The notes beneath the pieces were generated by a model. The model ran no database searches. It was not told the origin of the DNA and was given only the letters and a program-made list of their open reading frames with translations. Position numbers and translations under genes: made by a program. A stretch of DNA of 64,000 nt from Spiractinospora alimapuensis (GTDB lineage: Bacteria; Actinomycetota; Actinomycetes; Streptosporangiales; Streptosporangiaceae). The stretch spans positions 2,232,001 to 2,296,000 of the forward strand of contig NZ_CP072467.1 of NCBI RefSeq assembly GCF_018437505.1, read 5' to 3'. Position 1 is the stretch's first letter, and each line of letters opens with the position of its first letter. Positions 9,501-17,961 of the stretch are shown piece by piece.

Positions 9501-10017
9501 CCGGACCGTTGGTCACCGCGTCCATCTCCCCGTCGAACTCGCCGACGACCGTGCGGGCGAGCTGCCAGGAAACCGCCTCGGTGATGAGTCGAACCGAGGG
9601 CTCGACCCCCTCCCGCAGCGCGTGGTCCCCCACGATCTGCGTCGCGAACGAGTGGTAGGTGGACACGGTCGGCTCGCCGTCCAGTACCTCGGTGGGAACC
9701 GCGTCGGCCTCGCGGAGCGCGTCGAGTCGGTCGCGGACCCGGTCGGCGAGCTCGTTCGCGGCCTTGCGGGTGAAGGTCAGCCCCAGAACCCGCTCCGGTC
9801 GCACATATCCGTTGGCGACCAGCCACACCACCCGCGCCGCCATGGTCTCGCTCTTGCCCGACCCCGCCCCCGCGACCACGACACAGGGACTCAGTGGCGC
9901 GGCGATCACCGCCGCCTGCTCGGTCGTCGGCTCCGGCCGCCCGAGGAGCCGGGCCAGTTGTCCCGGAGTCCAGGTCTGGTCCGGCACCGGAGTCAGTCCC
10001 ACCGCGCCAGGCGCCAT
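6574..10017 (-). CDS. adnB: Helicase-nuclease AdnB
   Basis: 1147 residues. It is one half of the AdnAB motor-nuclease that resects double-strand breaks in actinobacteria. Walker A is GAGSGKS followed by ETMAARVVWLVANGYV, a stretch highly typical of AdnB. Motif II is LLDEYQDT. SF1 motifs V-VI sit before YVALTRAAD. A C-terminal RecB-like nuclease domain has RGRIDAVF, VVDWKTG and QLAAY, the D, DxK and QxxxY residues. I see no cysteine cluster, as expected for AdnB. The ATG at 10017 overlaps the stop of the preceding reading frame as TGATG, implying coupled translation. In known operons adnA directly precedes adnB; here about 1.1 kb separates them. Confidence 0.92.
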   Translation of the reverse strand: MAPGAVGLTPVPDQTWTPGQLARLLGRPEPTTEQAAVIAAPLSPCVVVAGAGSGKSETMAARVVWLVANGYVRPERVLGLTFTRKAANELADRVRDRLDALREADAVPTEVLDGEPTVSTYHSFATQIVGDHALREGVEPSVRLITEAVSWQLARTVVGEFDGEMDAVTNGPADVTKAVLELSGEISEHLSDPNDVREVGNWLRTRAAALKKQTKPVRDMLDRQARREQLLPLVERYRTAKAAREVLDHGDQITLAARIAARHPEVGLSERDRFHVVLLDEYQDTSHAQLVLLRSLFGDGHPVTAVGDPCQSIYGWRGASAGNLVSFPTDFPVRPGTPAPVRQLATSFRNGERILDVATVASDPLRADIAGEGEDDSGTGVVPILHPGPDRRGKGTIACGLFETDLEEADWIGDQVRSALDASTASPEEPLLTPGDVAVLCRKRSLFPVLRGALERRGIPVEVVGLGGLLTVPEVRDVVSTLRILHDPTAGNELVRLLTGRRWRLGPRDLVALGARAKELAESGRRDLTTEAPEQEVSGDLLRQTLLDLTAERGSLLDALHDPGPPERYSARGLERIGQLAAELRGLTGFGGHALTELISEVERLHGLDIEVPARPGVAPTVARADLDAFADAAARFSGSSEDPGLGAFLAYLSSAEDNEHGLEGGRVGTSDTVKLMTVHGAKGLQWSMVIVPGLCGGASAPVFPAKPVRTSNWLKNERRLPFPLRGDRAALPTLEDVDPAAIADLDAANVARERLEERRLFYVALTRAADTLLCTGHWWGEAQRTRGPSEFLEEVRAACAGGAGRVARWAAPPEEDERNPRLGDPVPVPWPAPDTPLEHAAPALDDLDGGPDMEFEEPSSQPEEEGVEPESDPVTGAAASYHASVAAARLLAESRDGVGERWLEQLSDAHHLPEWQRRRAEAWQRDTDLLLAHRDRTEPQNSTGADVVLPRRVSVSALVGLRRDPAALAREIRRPMPHPPTPHTRRGTSFHAWLEGRFGQGALLGPDELPGAADDALAPDEDFDRLRENFESGEWAERTPVAVEVAFETPIAGHLVRGRIDAVFADGDRYDVVDWKTGRPPATQEERDAAAVQLAAYRAAWAELADVPLDRVGAAFYFVRTQQTIRPADLLTPEALAALLDDLPPP

Positions 10018-11168
10018 CACGACCGACCCCCATCCTTGTTGTTGGCTCCGACACCCACGCGGCGGACAGCGGTCCTGCCCGCGAGGGGGCCGGCCGGCGA
10101 CACCGCATACGCACCGGCTTCCGGTGTCCCCACCTCGGCCGTCGGCCCATGGGTCGTTCCAGACGCGCGGTGCGGACGACCGCCGTGGACGTCGACGACA
10201 CGGTCCCGAAGACGGTCGGTGCGTCTCAGCACCGGCGACCACCGAACAGCCCACCGACCCGCCGCCGGTTCCTCGAGGAGCACCGGGCGTGGATCCGGCA
10301 TCGACCCGACGCCCGACCGCTCCTGCGGCGCGGCGCGGCCTCCCGACACGTCACCGTTTCCCACCGGGACCGAGACGCGAGCCGTGAAGGCCGAGCGAAG
10401 GCCGGCCGACCGGCGGTCGAGGTCGTCAATGGTCCGCCCGCGCGGCGGGCCCGCCGCAACCACCCACCGGTCCAGGCCCGGCGGCCCCCAAGCCGTCCCA
10501 CCGGCCGCGCCGTTCACACAACCGACCGGGACCTCCACAACGCGACACCGAACACGACCGGGCGACCCGACGCCCCGCCCCTCTTGCGGCGCCGCGCGAC
10601 CTCCCGACAGGCAAGCGTTTCCCACCGGAACCACGATGCGAGCATTGGCGGCCGAGCGAAGCTCGGTCGACCGGCGGACAAGGTCCTCGGTGGACGCCCC
10701 GCGCGGCCGGCCCGCCGCAACCACCCACCGGTCCAGGCCCGGCGGCCCCCAAGCCGTTCCATCGGGACCACCGGCCGCGCCGTTCACACGACCGCCCGAG
10801 ACTTCCACAACGCGACACCGAACATGACCGGGCGTCCCGACGCCCCGCCGCACTGTCCGCCTCACCCGGCCTACCGTCCCGGCGGAGGCGGGGTCGGGCC
10901 CAGAAAGCGTGACGGTGCGGGCACGAACACCGGCGACGAGTCCGCCCCGGGTCCGTCTGGGGTCACCTGTCGGCTGTGCGCCGGACGGGAGCCCCGGCAC
11001 CCTCACGCGGCACTCGTCACGGTTGGACCGGTGCCCACGAATCCCGGTTGGGGTCACACCCGAGGGGTCGTTCCCACGGCCGGTGGCGTCATCGTCGTCT
11101 CCCCAGCGGGGGGCGCTCGCCTCGTCGTCCGTCGACCGTGCGGGACCGGCCGGAGGTGGTGTCGTCAC
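10017..11168 (-). CDS. Hypothetical repeat-containing reading frame bridging adnA and adnB
   Basis: This is a 383-codon frame that starts with a GTG overlapping the adnA stop (GTGA) and ends in a TGA overlapping the adnB start (TGATG). It contains two imperfect repeats of 90 and 87 residues, visible as VRCRVVEV...NGAAGG...TAWGPPGLDRWVVAAG...VPVGN...SGGRAAPQE. The length difference is one 9-base in-frame indel. No family, signal peptide or membrane segment is recognised. Third-position GC looks lower than in neighbouring genes, substitutions between the repeats are not mainly silent, and long open frames are common in GC-rich DNA. It may therefore be a non-coding expansion rather than a protein. 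The double overlap is the argument for reality. Confidence 0.33.
   Translation of the reverse strand: MTTPPPAGPARSTDDEASAPRWGDDDDATGRGNDPSGVTPTGIRGHRSNRDECRVRVPGLPSGAQPTGDPRRTRGGLVAGVRARTVTLSGPDPASAGTVGRVRRTVRRGVGTPGHVRCRVVEVSGGRVNGAAGGPDGTAWGPPGLDRWVVAAGRPRGASTEDLVRRSTELRSAANARIVVPVGNACLSGGRAAPQEGRGVGSPGRVRCRVVEVPVGCVNGAAGGTAWGPPGLDRWVVAAGPPRGRTIDDLDRRSAGLRSAFTARVSVPVGNGDVSGGRAAPQERSGVGSMPDPRPVLLEEPAAGRWAVRWSPVLRRTDRLRDRVVDVHGGRPHRASGTTHGPTAEVGTPEAGAYAVSPAGPLAGRTAVRRVGVGANNKDGGRS
10302..10832. repeat. Imperfect tandem duplication, 261 bp + 270 bp
   Basis: Unit 1 (10302-10562) and unit 2 (10563-10832) both begin with CGACCCGACGCCC and end near ACCGAACA(C/T)GACCGGG. They share long blocks such as CCGCAACCACCCACCGGTCC. 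A truncated third unit starts at 10833. Both unit lengths are multiples of three. Confidence 0.85.
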
Positions 11169-14100
11169 ACTCGACCTCCCTCGTCGTTCGCCGGACAACT
11201 GGACCGTACGGCGCAGGTGCGGCAGCCGGCGTTGGGGGTGGCGGTGAATGTGCCGCCGGCCATGCCGGTGGCGACGTGCCGGACCAGGCGGTCGGCCCAT
11301 TGGGGTTCGGGGTCGTCGTTGAGCGGGTTCTGGCGTTGCTCCCGCACCTTCTTGGTGAGCGACGCCTTGCCGACGTGGACGAGTTCGGCGCCACCGGGTT
11401 CGGCGAGACCGAACTTGGAGAAGGCCGCGTTGAGGACCGCGAGTTGGTAGACACCCAGTTGTGGGTGCCGGTCGAGGTCGTCCGCCTTGGAGTTGCCGGT
11501 CTTGATGTCGACCACGACGGCGCGGCCTTGGTCGTCGCGCTCGAGTCGGTCCACCCGGCCGGTGATCTGGATGTCGCCGACGTCCACGCGGAACCCCTGT
11601 TCCCACGCCACCAGGTCACGCGGGTTGTTCTCGTGCCACTCGGTGAGCATCTCCACCATGCCCTCGGCCCGTGTTCTCTCCTTGCGGGCGAACCAGGGGG
11701 CTCCGAACTCCATTTCCACCCAGATCTCGTCCAACCGACGGTCGACCTCCTCCAAGGGGGTGCCCTCGGCGAGCAGCACGGCGACCGCGTGGATCACGCT
11801 GCCGATGCCGGCGGCGAGCTGCTCGGAGCCGGCGCGGGCGCCGACGGCCCCTTCCAGGAGCCAACGCAGGCGACACGTCGCGAACTGTTCCACCTGGGAG
11901 GGCGAGACGCGAATCCGCTCGTCGCCCACCGACAGCGGGCGGGCGTCGGAGAGAGGTGTCAGCGCGTACCACTCGGTGGGGTCGGCGCCCCGGACTCCCT
12001 CGGCGGCGAGGCGAGCCAGGTGGGCGGCGGCGGCGCGGCGGAGCGGTTCGGGACAGTCCTGGTCGGTGACGGCGGAGCGGAGTTCGGCGACGAGGGCCGC
12101 GAGGGACAGGGAGCGGCGGCCCGACGCCACCCGGTCGGGTTCGCCGAGGCCCATCTCGGTTAGGAACCGCGACGGCCGTTCCTCGGTGTCGGTCTCCCCT
12201 CCCCCGACCGCGGTGACGACGAGGCGACGCCGAGCCCGGGTGAGCGCGACGTAGAAGAGACGCCGTTCCTCGTCCAACAGTCGCGAGGCCACGGACGCGC
12301 CGGACGTGAGCTCCTGCCCCGACGCCAGGTCGACGAGGTGTTCCACCCCGAGCAGCGACCCCCGCAGCCGGGTGTCCGGCCAGTGGCCCTCCTGGACGCC
12401 GGCCACGCACACCAGGTCCCACTCCAGGCCCTTGGCCCGGTGAGCGGTGAGGACCCGCACGGCGGCCTCGCGCGGGGCGCGCTCGGCCAGGGTGTCGCCG
12501 GGGACCTCACGGGCCTCGATGTCGGCGAGGAACCCGGCGGGGGCCCCGGGGGGCAGCCGGTCGCAGTAGCGCCCGGCCGCGTCGAAGAGGGCGACGGCCG
12601 CGTCCAGGTCACGGTCCGCGGCGATGCCCCGGCGTCCGCCCGCCTGACTGGCCGCGAGCAGCCGGTCGGCGACACCGCTTCGCTCCCACACGGCCCAGAG
12701 GACGTCCTCGGCCGAACCTCCGGACGCGGTCCGCTCGCCCACCAGCCGCAGCAACTCCGCCACCGACTCCGCGGGTGCGCGGATCTCCTCGGCGATGAGC
12801 GTGAGGTCGCGGGCGTCGCGCAGCGCGTCGGCCAGGAGGACGGCGGCGCGGCGGGTTCCGCCGGTGTCCAGTTCGAGCTGACGCAGGGCACGCCCCAGGC
12901 GCCGCACGCGGAGCGGATCAGCGCCGCCGAAGGGACCACGCAGCAGTTCCTGCGCCGTGACCTCGTCCAACAGTTCCGGCCGGAGTCCGCACCTCAGCAG
13001 CAACAGCAGGGACCGGACCAAGGGCTCCTCCGACAGGAGCGTCTCGTCTCCGCTGACGGCCACCGGCACACCGGAGGCGCTCAGGGCGCGCCGGAGTGTG
13101 GGGATCTGCCGGGACGCGGAGCGCACGAGTACCGCCATGTCGGACCAGGGCACGCCGTCCATCAGGTGGGCGCGGCGGAGGGTGTCGGCGATGTACCCGG
13201 CCTCCTGGGCCGGACTGTCGGCGAGGACGACCTGGCAGTCCCCCAGGGGGGCGTCGGGCAACGACCCGAGGTCACGGTGGCTGTTGCCGGGGGCGCCGTC
13301 CGGACGCGGCGCCGCTGGCAGCCGACTCGCCACCGCTCTCGACGCCTCCAGCAGGGCGGGGCCGCTACGGCGACACGTGCGTAGCGCAACGACGGGCGCG
13401 GGGGCTCCGGTGGCCGGGTCGGGAAACCGGTGGGGGAACCGCAGTATGCCGCGCACGTCGGCCCCGCGGAAACCGTAGATGGACTGGTCCGGGTCGCCGA
13501 CCACCACCAGCTCACGGCCGTCGCCGGCCAGGGCGCGCAGGAGCTCCTCCTGCGCGGGGTCGGTGTCCTGGTACTCGTCCACGAACACGATCTCGTGCGC
13601 CTCACGTTCCCGGGCCCGTACGTCCGGCTCGGCCAGCAGGTTGGCGGCGACGCGCACCAGCTCGGCGTAGTTGAGGGTGGGCACCGGAGCCACGTCGAAC
13701 CGTCCGATGTAGCGGTCCAGGAAGTCGCCGGCGGCGATCCAGTCGTCCCGGTCATGGGCGTTCCCGTACTCGCGGAGTGCCTCGGCGTCCAGACCGCGCT
13801 CCTGGGCGCGCATCAGGAAGTCCCGTAGCTCCTCGGCGAAGCCGCGCGTCGCCAGTGCGGGACGGAGACGGTCCGGCCACTCCTTCGCCCCGTCGGCGAG
13901 CTCCCCGTCGAGCAGGTCACGGAACTCCACGAGCTGCTCGGGGCCGGACAACAGCCGAGGATGGGGCTCGCCGGACCGCTGGAACTCACGCCGGATGAGG
14001 GCGAATGCGTAGCTGTGGAAGGTCATCGCGAGGGGGGAGCGGGTGGTGCGTCGCAGACGCGCGCTGATGCGTTCCCGGAGCTCCTCGGCGGCCCGGCGGC

Positions 14101-14320
14101 TGAACGTGAGCACGAGGATCCGCTCGGGGCTGACGCCACGCACCTCGATGCGCTCGACGACGGACTCCACGAGAGTCGTGGTCTTTCCCGTTCCCGGGCC
14201 GGCGAGCACGAGCAGCGGGCCGGTCTTGTGGTCGACGACACGGCGCTGCTGATCGTCCAGGACCGGCGCACGGGTCTCAGGACGATCGTTTCGAACAAGA
14301 CGGTACTGGGGACGGATCAC
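11165..14320 (-). CDS. adnA: Helicase-nuclease AdnA
   Basis: 1051 residues. It is the partner of AdnB in the mycobacterial-type break-resection complex. Walker A is GPGTGKT (about residues 40-46) and motif II FVDEYQDTDPAQ. The C-terminal nuclease domain shows GRVDRLER, VVVDIKTGN and YQLAV. Four cysteines bracket the nuclease (ATCRLRWLLEG early, then CRTCAVRSSC near the end), the pattern that holds a 4Fe-4S cluster in AdnA and AddB-type nucleases. The start is the GTG at 14320 (GTG ATC CGT CCC). The stop overlaps a further reading frame rather than adnB itself. Confidence 0.92.
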   Translation of the reverse strand: MIRPQYRLVRNDRPETRAPVLDDQQRRVVDHKTGPLLVLAGPGTGKTTTLVESVVERIEVRGVSPERILVLTFSRRAAEELRERISARLRRTTRSPLAMTFHSYAFALIRREFQRSGEPHPRLLSGPEQLVEFRDLLDGELADGAKEWPDRLRPALATRGFAEELRDFLMRAQERGLDAEALREYGNAHDRDDWIAAGDFLDRYIGRFDVAPVPTLNYAELVRVAANLLAEPDVRAREREAHEIVFVDEYQDTDPAQEELLRALAGDGRELVVVGDPDQSIYGFRGADVRGILRFPHRFPDPATGAPAPVVALRTCRRSGPALLEASRAVASRLPAAPRPDGAPGNSHRDLGSLPDAPLGDCQVVLADSPAQEAGYIADTLRRAHLMDGVPWSDMAVLVRSASRQIPTLRRALSASGVPVAVSGDETLLSEEPLVRSLLLLLRCGLRPELLDEVTAQELLRGPFGGADPLRVRRLGRALRQLELDTGGTRRAAVLLADALRDARDLTLIAEEIRAPAESVAELLRLVGERTASGGSAEDVLWAVWERSGVADRLLAASQAGGRRGIAADRDLDAAVALFDAAGRYCDRLPPGAPAGFLADIEAREVPGDTLAERAPREAAVRVLTAHRAKGLEWDLVCVAGVQEGHWPDTRLRGSLLGVEHLVDLASGQELTSGASVASRLLDEERRLFYVALTRARRRLVVTAVGGGETDTEERPSRFLTEMGLGEPDRVASGRRSLSLAALVAELRSAVTDQDCPEPLRRAAAAHLARLAAEGVRGADPTEWYALTPLSDARPLSVGDERIRVSPSQVEQFATCRLRWLLEGAVGARAGSEQLAAGIGSVIHAVAVLLAEGTPLEEVDRRLDEIWVEMEFGAPWFARKERTRAEGMVEMLTEWHENNPRDLVAWEQGFRVDVGDIQITGRVDRLERDDQGRAVVVDIKTGNSKADDLDRHPQLGVYQLAVLNAAFSKFGLAEPGGAELVHVGKASLTKKVREQRQNPLNDDPEPQWADRLVRHVATGMAGGTFTATPNAGCRTCAVRSSCPANDEGGRV

Positions 14321-14570
14321 GCGTCCCAGTTCACCAGAAATCCATGACCAACACGTGCCGCTTCCCCCTCAAGAGCGGAAATGCGGCGCAGCTCTCCCGG
14401 ACTGTTACCGGGAGGCCGGCCTCGGTCGCCGTGCTGGGGGCAACGCGACGCGGAGCTGTCCTTCCGACCGTCGTCCTCGACCTCCCCGACTCACGCGGGT
14501 ATCTCGGCGACGCGCCAGTTCTTGCCTACGGCCCGGTACATGCCCCAGGTCCGGGTACCCAGGTGGGAGG

Positions 14571-14885
14571 TCAGGCGCCGTCCCAGCGGGCGACGCGCAT
14601 GTCGACTCGGCGCCGGTCGGGTCGCATGGGGGTTCCCTCGGCGGCGTAGTGGCTGGCGGCGCGAACCTGGTGTTGGGGCGGGAGGGACCCGTCGGCGCGG
14701 ATGACCCGCCACCACGGAACACCACCGCCCCAGGTCGACATCACCGCGCCCACCTGTCGCGGCCCGCCCTCACCGAGATACTCCGCGACGTCCCCGTAGG
14801 ACATCACGCGGCCGGAGGGGATCCGTTCCACGACGTCGAGCACACGCTCGGCGTAGTCACTGGGGAAGGCGTCCGGGGGCGGCAC
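14571..14885 (-). CDS. Alkyltransferase-like (ATL) protein, MGMT family without the acceptor cysteine
   Basis: 104 residues, a single MGMT DNA-binding domain. The helix-turn-helix region reads IPSGRVMSYGDVAEYLG, and the active-site loop reads VPWWRVI where true O6-alkylguanine transferases have PCHRV. A tryptophan in place of the cysteine is the signature of alkyltransferase-like proteins. These flip and flag alkylated guanine for nucleotide excision repair rather than repairing it. It sits just upstream of adnA on the same strand, the position of Rv3204 relative to Rv3202c. The intervening 250 bases hold no gene I can support. Confidence 0.85.
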   Translation of the reverse strand: MPPPDAFPSDYAERVLDVVERIPSGRVMSYGDVAEYLGEGGPRQVGAVMSTWGGGVPWWRVIRADGSLPPQHQVRAASHYAAEGTPMRPDRRRVDMRVARWDGA

Positions 14886-14906
14886 CGCGAAGGAGGGATT
14901 ACGCGC

Positions 14907-15284
14907 CTACGCGGACGCGGCGACCGGACGGCGCTGCTCGGCCCGGCTCAGCGCCGCTCCGGCGAGTCCCATCAGCACGACGATCGCGCCGGTGACCCAC
15001 TCGGTGAGGATCGCGGAGACGTTGCTGTACCCGAAGACCGACGGGATCGCGATGAGGATGAGGCCCAGCAGCACGTTGGACAGGGGCGCGATCGTCAGAC
15101 CGGGTCGGGTCAGGGCCATGCAGGAGGCGAGGATGATCGTGCTCGCGACGAAGAGGACGGCCGCCGTACCAACGCCGAGAGGCATACCGCCAAGCGCTTC
15201 ACCGAAGTCAGCGGTCCACATCCAACTGCACGTAGCCACCAGAGCGGCCACGATGGCGACCCACTCGACCAACTTGCGGAGCAT
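14907..15284 (-). CDS. SPW-repeat-like small membrane protein
   Basis: 125 residues with four predicted membrane helices: about 5-25 (LVEWVAIVAALVATCSW), 38-58, 66-86 and 95-115. The segment SNVLLGLILIAIPSVFGYSN followed by an aromatic-rich loop and VTGAIVVLMGL resembles the SPW repeat found in actinobacterial membrane proteins. The function of that family is unknown. It is in line with the ATL gene (21-base gap) and may be cotranscribed. Confidence 0.65.
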   Translation of the reverse strand: MLRKLVEWVAIVAALVATCSWMWTADFGEALGGMPLGVGTAAVLFVASTIILASCMALTRPGLTIAPLSNVLLGLILIAIPSVFGYSNVSAILTEWVTGAIVVLMGLAGAALSRAEQRRPVAASA

Positions 15285-15562
15285 TACCGCCTCTTCCTGC
15301 CTTAGTCACGTTCGTGAAGATCTATTGGCAAGATAGCTGATCGTCGATTCGTCGCGCACGTCGACACAAGGCTCGCACGGCCGGCCCAGCGCGCCGCATC
15401 GTCGCCGGCTTCCCGCTCCGAACGGGAGGTCCGGGCCGGGTTTCCCGACGCGAGAGGGCGTGCCGGCGGCGGTCGGAACCGGGGCGAGGCGACCCGTCGT
15501 CGTGTCGGAATCGTTGCACAGACCACACCCTGGAAACCAGCGTGGGGCGGGATCCGCGGTCA
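15285..15562. other. Intergenic, no gene seen
   Basis: This is the region between moeZ and the SPW-like gene, ahead of the paired hairpins. The open frames here are shadows without family resemblance or ribosome-binding sites. It presumably carries the promoter of the SPW/ATL genes; AT-richer sequence lies at 15310-15350. Confidence 0.4.
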
Positions 15563-15646
15563 GGGACTCCACGCACCGGCGGCGTCGTTCACGTCGTCGC
15601 CGGTGCGTGGAGTCCCCCGGTGGGCCCCGAACTCCCGGGGCCCACC
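15563..15646. terminator. Two tandem strong hairpins downstream of moeZ
   Basis: The first hairpin has a 19-bp perfect stem, with GGGACTCCACGCACCGGCG at 15563-15581 pairing with 15598-15616 across a 16-base loop. The second begins two bases later: GGTGGGCCCCG at 15619-15629 pairs with CGGGGCCCACC at 15636-15646 across a 6-base loop. They lie 7-90 bases beyond the moeZ stop. Tandem termination of moeZ transcription is the simplest reading. Confidence 0.7.
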
Positions 15647-15652
15647 CGTGTG

Positions 15653-16813
15653 TCAGTACGTCGGCAGCGATGTGTCGACCTGGTTGGCCCAGGCCAGCAC
15701 TCCCCCACCAACGTGGACGGCGTCGGAGAAGCCAGCGCCGTGCAGGGCCGCGAGGGCCTCCGCGGAGCGTCCACCGGACTTGCAGTGCAGGACGACCCGC
15801 TTGTCCTGCGGCAGCTTCTCCAGGGCCTCACCGTTGAGGAACTGGTCCTTGGGGATGAGGATGGAGCCGGGGATGCGCACGATCTCGTACTCGTGCGGCT
15901 CGCGGACGTCGACCAGGGTGAAGTCGTCACCACGGTCGAACATCTCCTTGAGCTGCTGGGCGGTGATCGTGGATCCGGCCGCCGCGTCCTGCGCCTCCGC
16001 CGACACGGTGCCGCAGAAGGCGTCGTAGTCGATGAGCTCGGTGATGGGCTCACCCTCGGGGTCGCGGCGCACCTTCACCTCACGCCAGGTCATCTCCAAC
16101 GCGTCGAAGATGAGCAGGCGGCCGACGAGCGGGTCTCCGATGCCGGTGATCAGCTTGATGGCCTCGTTCACCATCACCGAGCCGACGGACGCGCACAGCA
16201 CGCCAAGGACACCGCCTTCGGCGCAGGAGGGAACCATGCCGGGCGGCGGGGGCTCGGGGTAGAGGTCACGGTAGTTGGGGCCGTGCTCGTTCCAGAACAC
16301 GCTCACCTGACCGTCGAAGCGGAAGATCGAGCCCCAGACGTAGGGCTTGCCGAGGATCACCGCGGCGTCGTTGACCAGGTAGCGCGTCGCGAAGTTGTCC
16401 GTGCCGTCGAGGATGAGGTCGTAGTCGGCGAAGACCTCGAGGGCATTGGAGCTGTCCAGTTGTTCCTCGTGCAGCAGCACGTTCACGAAGGGGTTGATCT
16501 CGAGGATGCTCTCCTTGGCGGAGACGGCCTTGGGCTTGCCGACATCACTCTGTCCGTGGATGACCTGGCGCTGGAGGTTGGATTCGTCGACCACGTCGAA
16601 GTCGATGATTCCCAGCGTTCCCACACCCGCGGCGGCGAGGTACAGCAGCGCTGGAGAACCCAAGCCTCCGGCGCCAACGACCAGCACCTTGGCGTTCTTC
16701 AGCCGCTTCTGCCCGTCCATCCCCACTTCCGGGATGATCACGTGGCGAGAGTAACGGCGCACCTCGTCGACAGTCAGCTCTTCGGCCGGCTCGACCAGCG
16801 GCGGCAGCGACAC
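15653..16813 (-). CDS. moeZ: Adenylyltransferase/sulfurtransferase MoeZ
   Basis: 386 residues. The N-terminal E1-like ThiF/MoeB domain has RYSRHVIIPEVG, the nucleotide loop GAGGLGSPALLYLAAAGVG and DGTDNFATRYL. The C-terminal rhodanese domain carries the active loop HCKSGGRSAEAL. MoeZ adenylates the C-terminus of small sulfur carriers (MoaD, CysO and relatives) and transfers sulfur to it for molybdopterin and other sulfur pathways. I chose the GTG at 16813 because AGGAG lies five bases upstream and the protein then begins SLPPLVEPAEELT as homologues do; an ATG at 16852 would add 13 residues. The position matches Rv3206c in the conserved block. Confidence 0.93.
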   Translation of the reverse strand: MSLPPLVEPAEELTVDEVRRYSRHVIIPEVGMDGQKRLKNAKVLVVGAGGLGSPALLYLAAAGVGTLGIIDFDVVDESNLQRQVIHGQSDVGKPKAVSAKESILEINPFVNVLLHEEQLDSSNALEVFADYDLILDGTDNFATRYLVNDAAVILGKPYVWGSIFRFDGQVSVFWNEHGPNYRDLYPEPPPPGMVPSCAEGGVLGVLCASVGSVMVNEAIKLITGIGDPLVGRLLIFDALEMTWREVKVRRDPEGEPITELIDYDAFCGTVSAEAQDAAAGSTITAQQLKEMFDRGDDFTLVDVREPHEYEIVRIPGSILIPKDQFLNGEALEKLPQDKRVVLHCKSGGRSAEALAALHGAGFSDAVHVGGGVLAWANQVDTSLPTY

Positions 16814-16989
16814 AGCGGCTCCTAGTATTACTGAATCGAGGGACTTTCCCACGTTAGGGCATCTTCTCTAGCTCCCTACACATTTCCCAACCACATGAGT
16901 AGGGTTCGCATTCCCACGGGTTAACGTCCTCTACGGCGCGGTATGAAGATCGTGGAGCGTCTTCGTTCGCCAAGGGCAGGGGGTCGACG

Positions 16990-17205
16990 ATGACGAACGC
17001 GCGCGGCACGAACGACCGCAACAACGGATCCTCGGATGACGCCGACCGCGCTGACGTGGTCGAGCAACAGACGGAACTGGACGACACCGAGGAGCGGGAG
17101 CCCCGACCGGAGCCCGACGACGCCCGTAGTCGGGGTGAGGCGACCGAGGCGGACACGGTGGAGCAGTTACGGGAGGTCCGGTCCGACGAGGAGGACTACC
17201 GCTGA
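16990..17205 (+). CDS. Small acidic hypothetical protein
   Basis: 71 residues, very acidic and devoid of hydrophobic segments (for example DDTEEREPRPEPDDARS), so probably disordered and cytoplasmic. The ATG at 16990 has AGGGCAGGGGG upstream. It resembles the small unstructured proteins often found beside moeZ and TetR in actinomycetes, but I recognise no named family. It is divergent from moeZ. Confidence 0.5.
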   Translation: MTNARGTNDRNNGSSDDADRADVVEQQTELDDTEEREPRPEPDDARSRGEATEADTVEQLREVRSDEEDYR

Positions 17206-17337
17206 CGCCGCCCCCTCCCGCCCACCAGCGCCGACGGGGCAATCTCCGCCAAGTAGGATGGTGCGGGCACCGCGGGATGTGCACCGGCGCACCGTCCCGA
17301 CAATCAGCGATCGCGAGCACTGGGAGGGACGCACGAA

Positions 17338-17961
17338 GTGGCGACTCCTTCGGACACCCGCCCTCGGGGGACGCGTCTGCCACGGACGGCGCGCCGCCGA
17401 CAACTGTTGGCGGCGGCACAGGAGGTCTTCGTCGCGCGGGGATACCACGCGGCGGCCATGGACGAGATCGCCGAGTCCGCGGGCGTCAGCAAGCCCGTGC
17501 TCTACCAGCACTTCCCCGGGAAGCTGGACCTGTACCTGGCGCTCCTGGAGGAGCACTCCGAGGCCCTCGTGCAGACGCAGCGTGCGGCGCTTGAGTCCAC
17601 CGAGGACAACCGGCAACGCGTCGCGGCCAGCTTCCAGGCGTACTTCGACTTCGTCGCCGGCGAGGGCAAGGCCTACCGTCTGGTCTTCGAGTCCGACCTG
17701 GGCAACCTCCCACAGGTGCGGGAGAAGGTCGACGAGACGACGGACCAGTGCGTCCGGCTCATCGGCGAGGTCATTCGTCAGGACACGAGCATCTCGGAGT
17801 CCGAGGCGAACCTGCTGAGTATCGGCCTGCTCGGGATGGCCCAGACCAGCGCACGGTACTGGTTGAACCACTACGGCACCATCCCCAAGGAGGACGCGGG
17901 CCAGCTCATCGCGCGGCTCGCCTGGCGTGGCCTCAGTGGCTGGGACCTCACCCGCGCGTAG
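17338..17961 (+). CDS. TetR-family transcriptional regulator
   Basis: 207 residues from a GTG with GGGAGG upstream. The N-terminal TetR helix-turn-helix is clear: RRRQLLAAAQEVFVARGYHAAAMDEIAESAGVSKPVLYQHFPGKLDLY (about residues 18-65). The C-terminal helical ligand domain (FQAYFDFVAGEGKAYRLVFESDL) resembles the Rv3208 group, which sits in the same syntenic place next to moeZ. The ligand and targets are unknown. Confidence 0.88.
   Translation: MATPSDTRPRGTRLPRTARRRQLLAAAQEVFVARGYHAAAMDEIAESAGVSKPVLYQHFPGKLDLYLALLEEHSEALVQTQRAALESTEDNRQRVAASFQAYFDFVAGEGKAYRLVFESDLGNLPQVREKVDETTDQCVRLIGEVIRQDTSISESEANLLSIGLLGMAQTSARYWLNHYGTIPKEDAGQLIARLAWRGLSGWDLTRA

Noticed and set aside
8860-10827. 655-codon plus-strand frame opposite adnB and the bridging region
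   Set aside because: It has no family resemblance and shadow composition. The minus-strand frame has overlaps with both adn genes, whereas this one begins in the middle of adnB.
9894-11450. 518-codon plus-strand frame across the tandem repeat
   Set aside because: It is very rich in Arg and Pro, has no ribosome-binding site, and overlaps adnA and adnB antisense. It is weaker than the minus-strand alternative.
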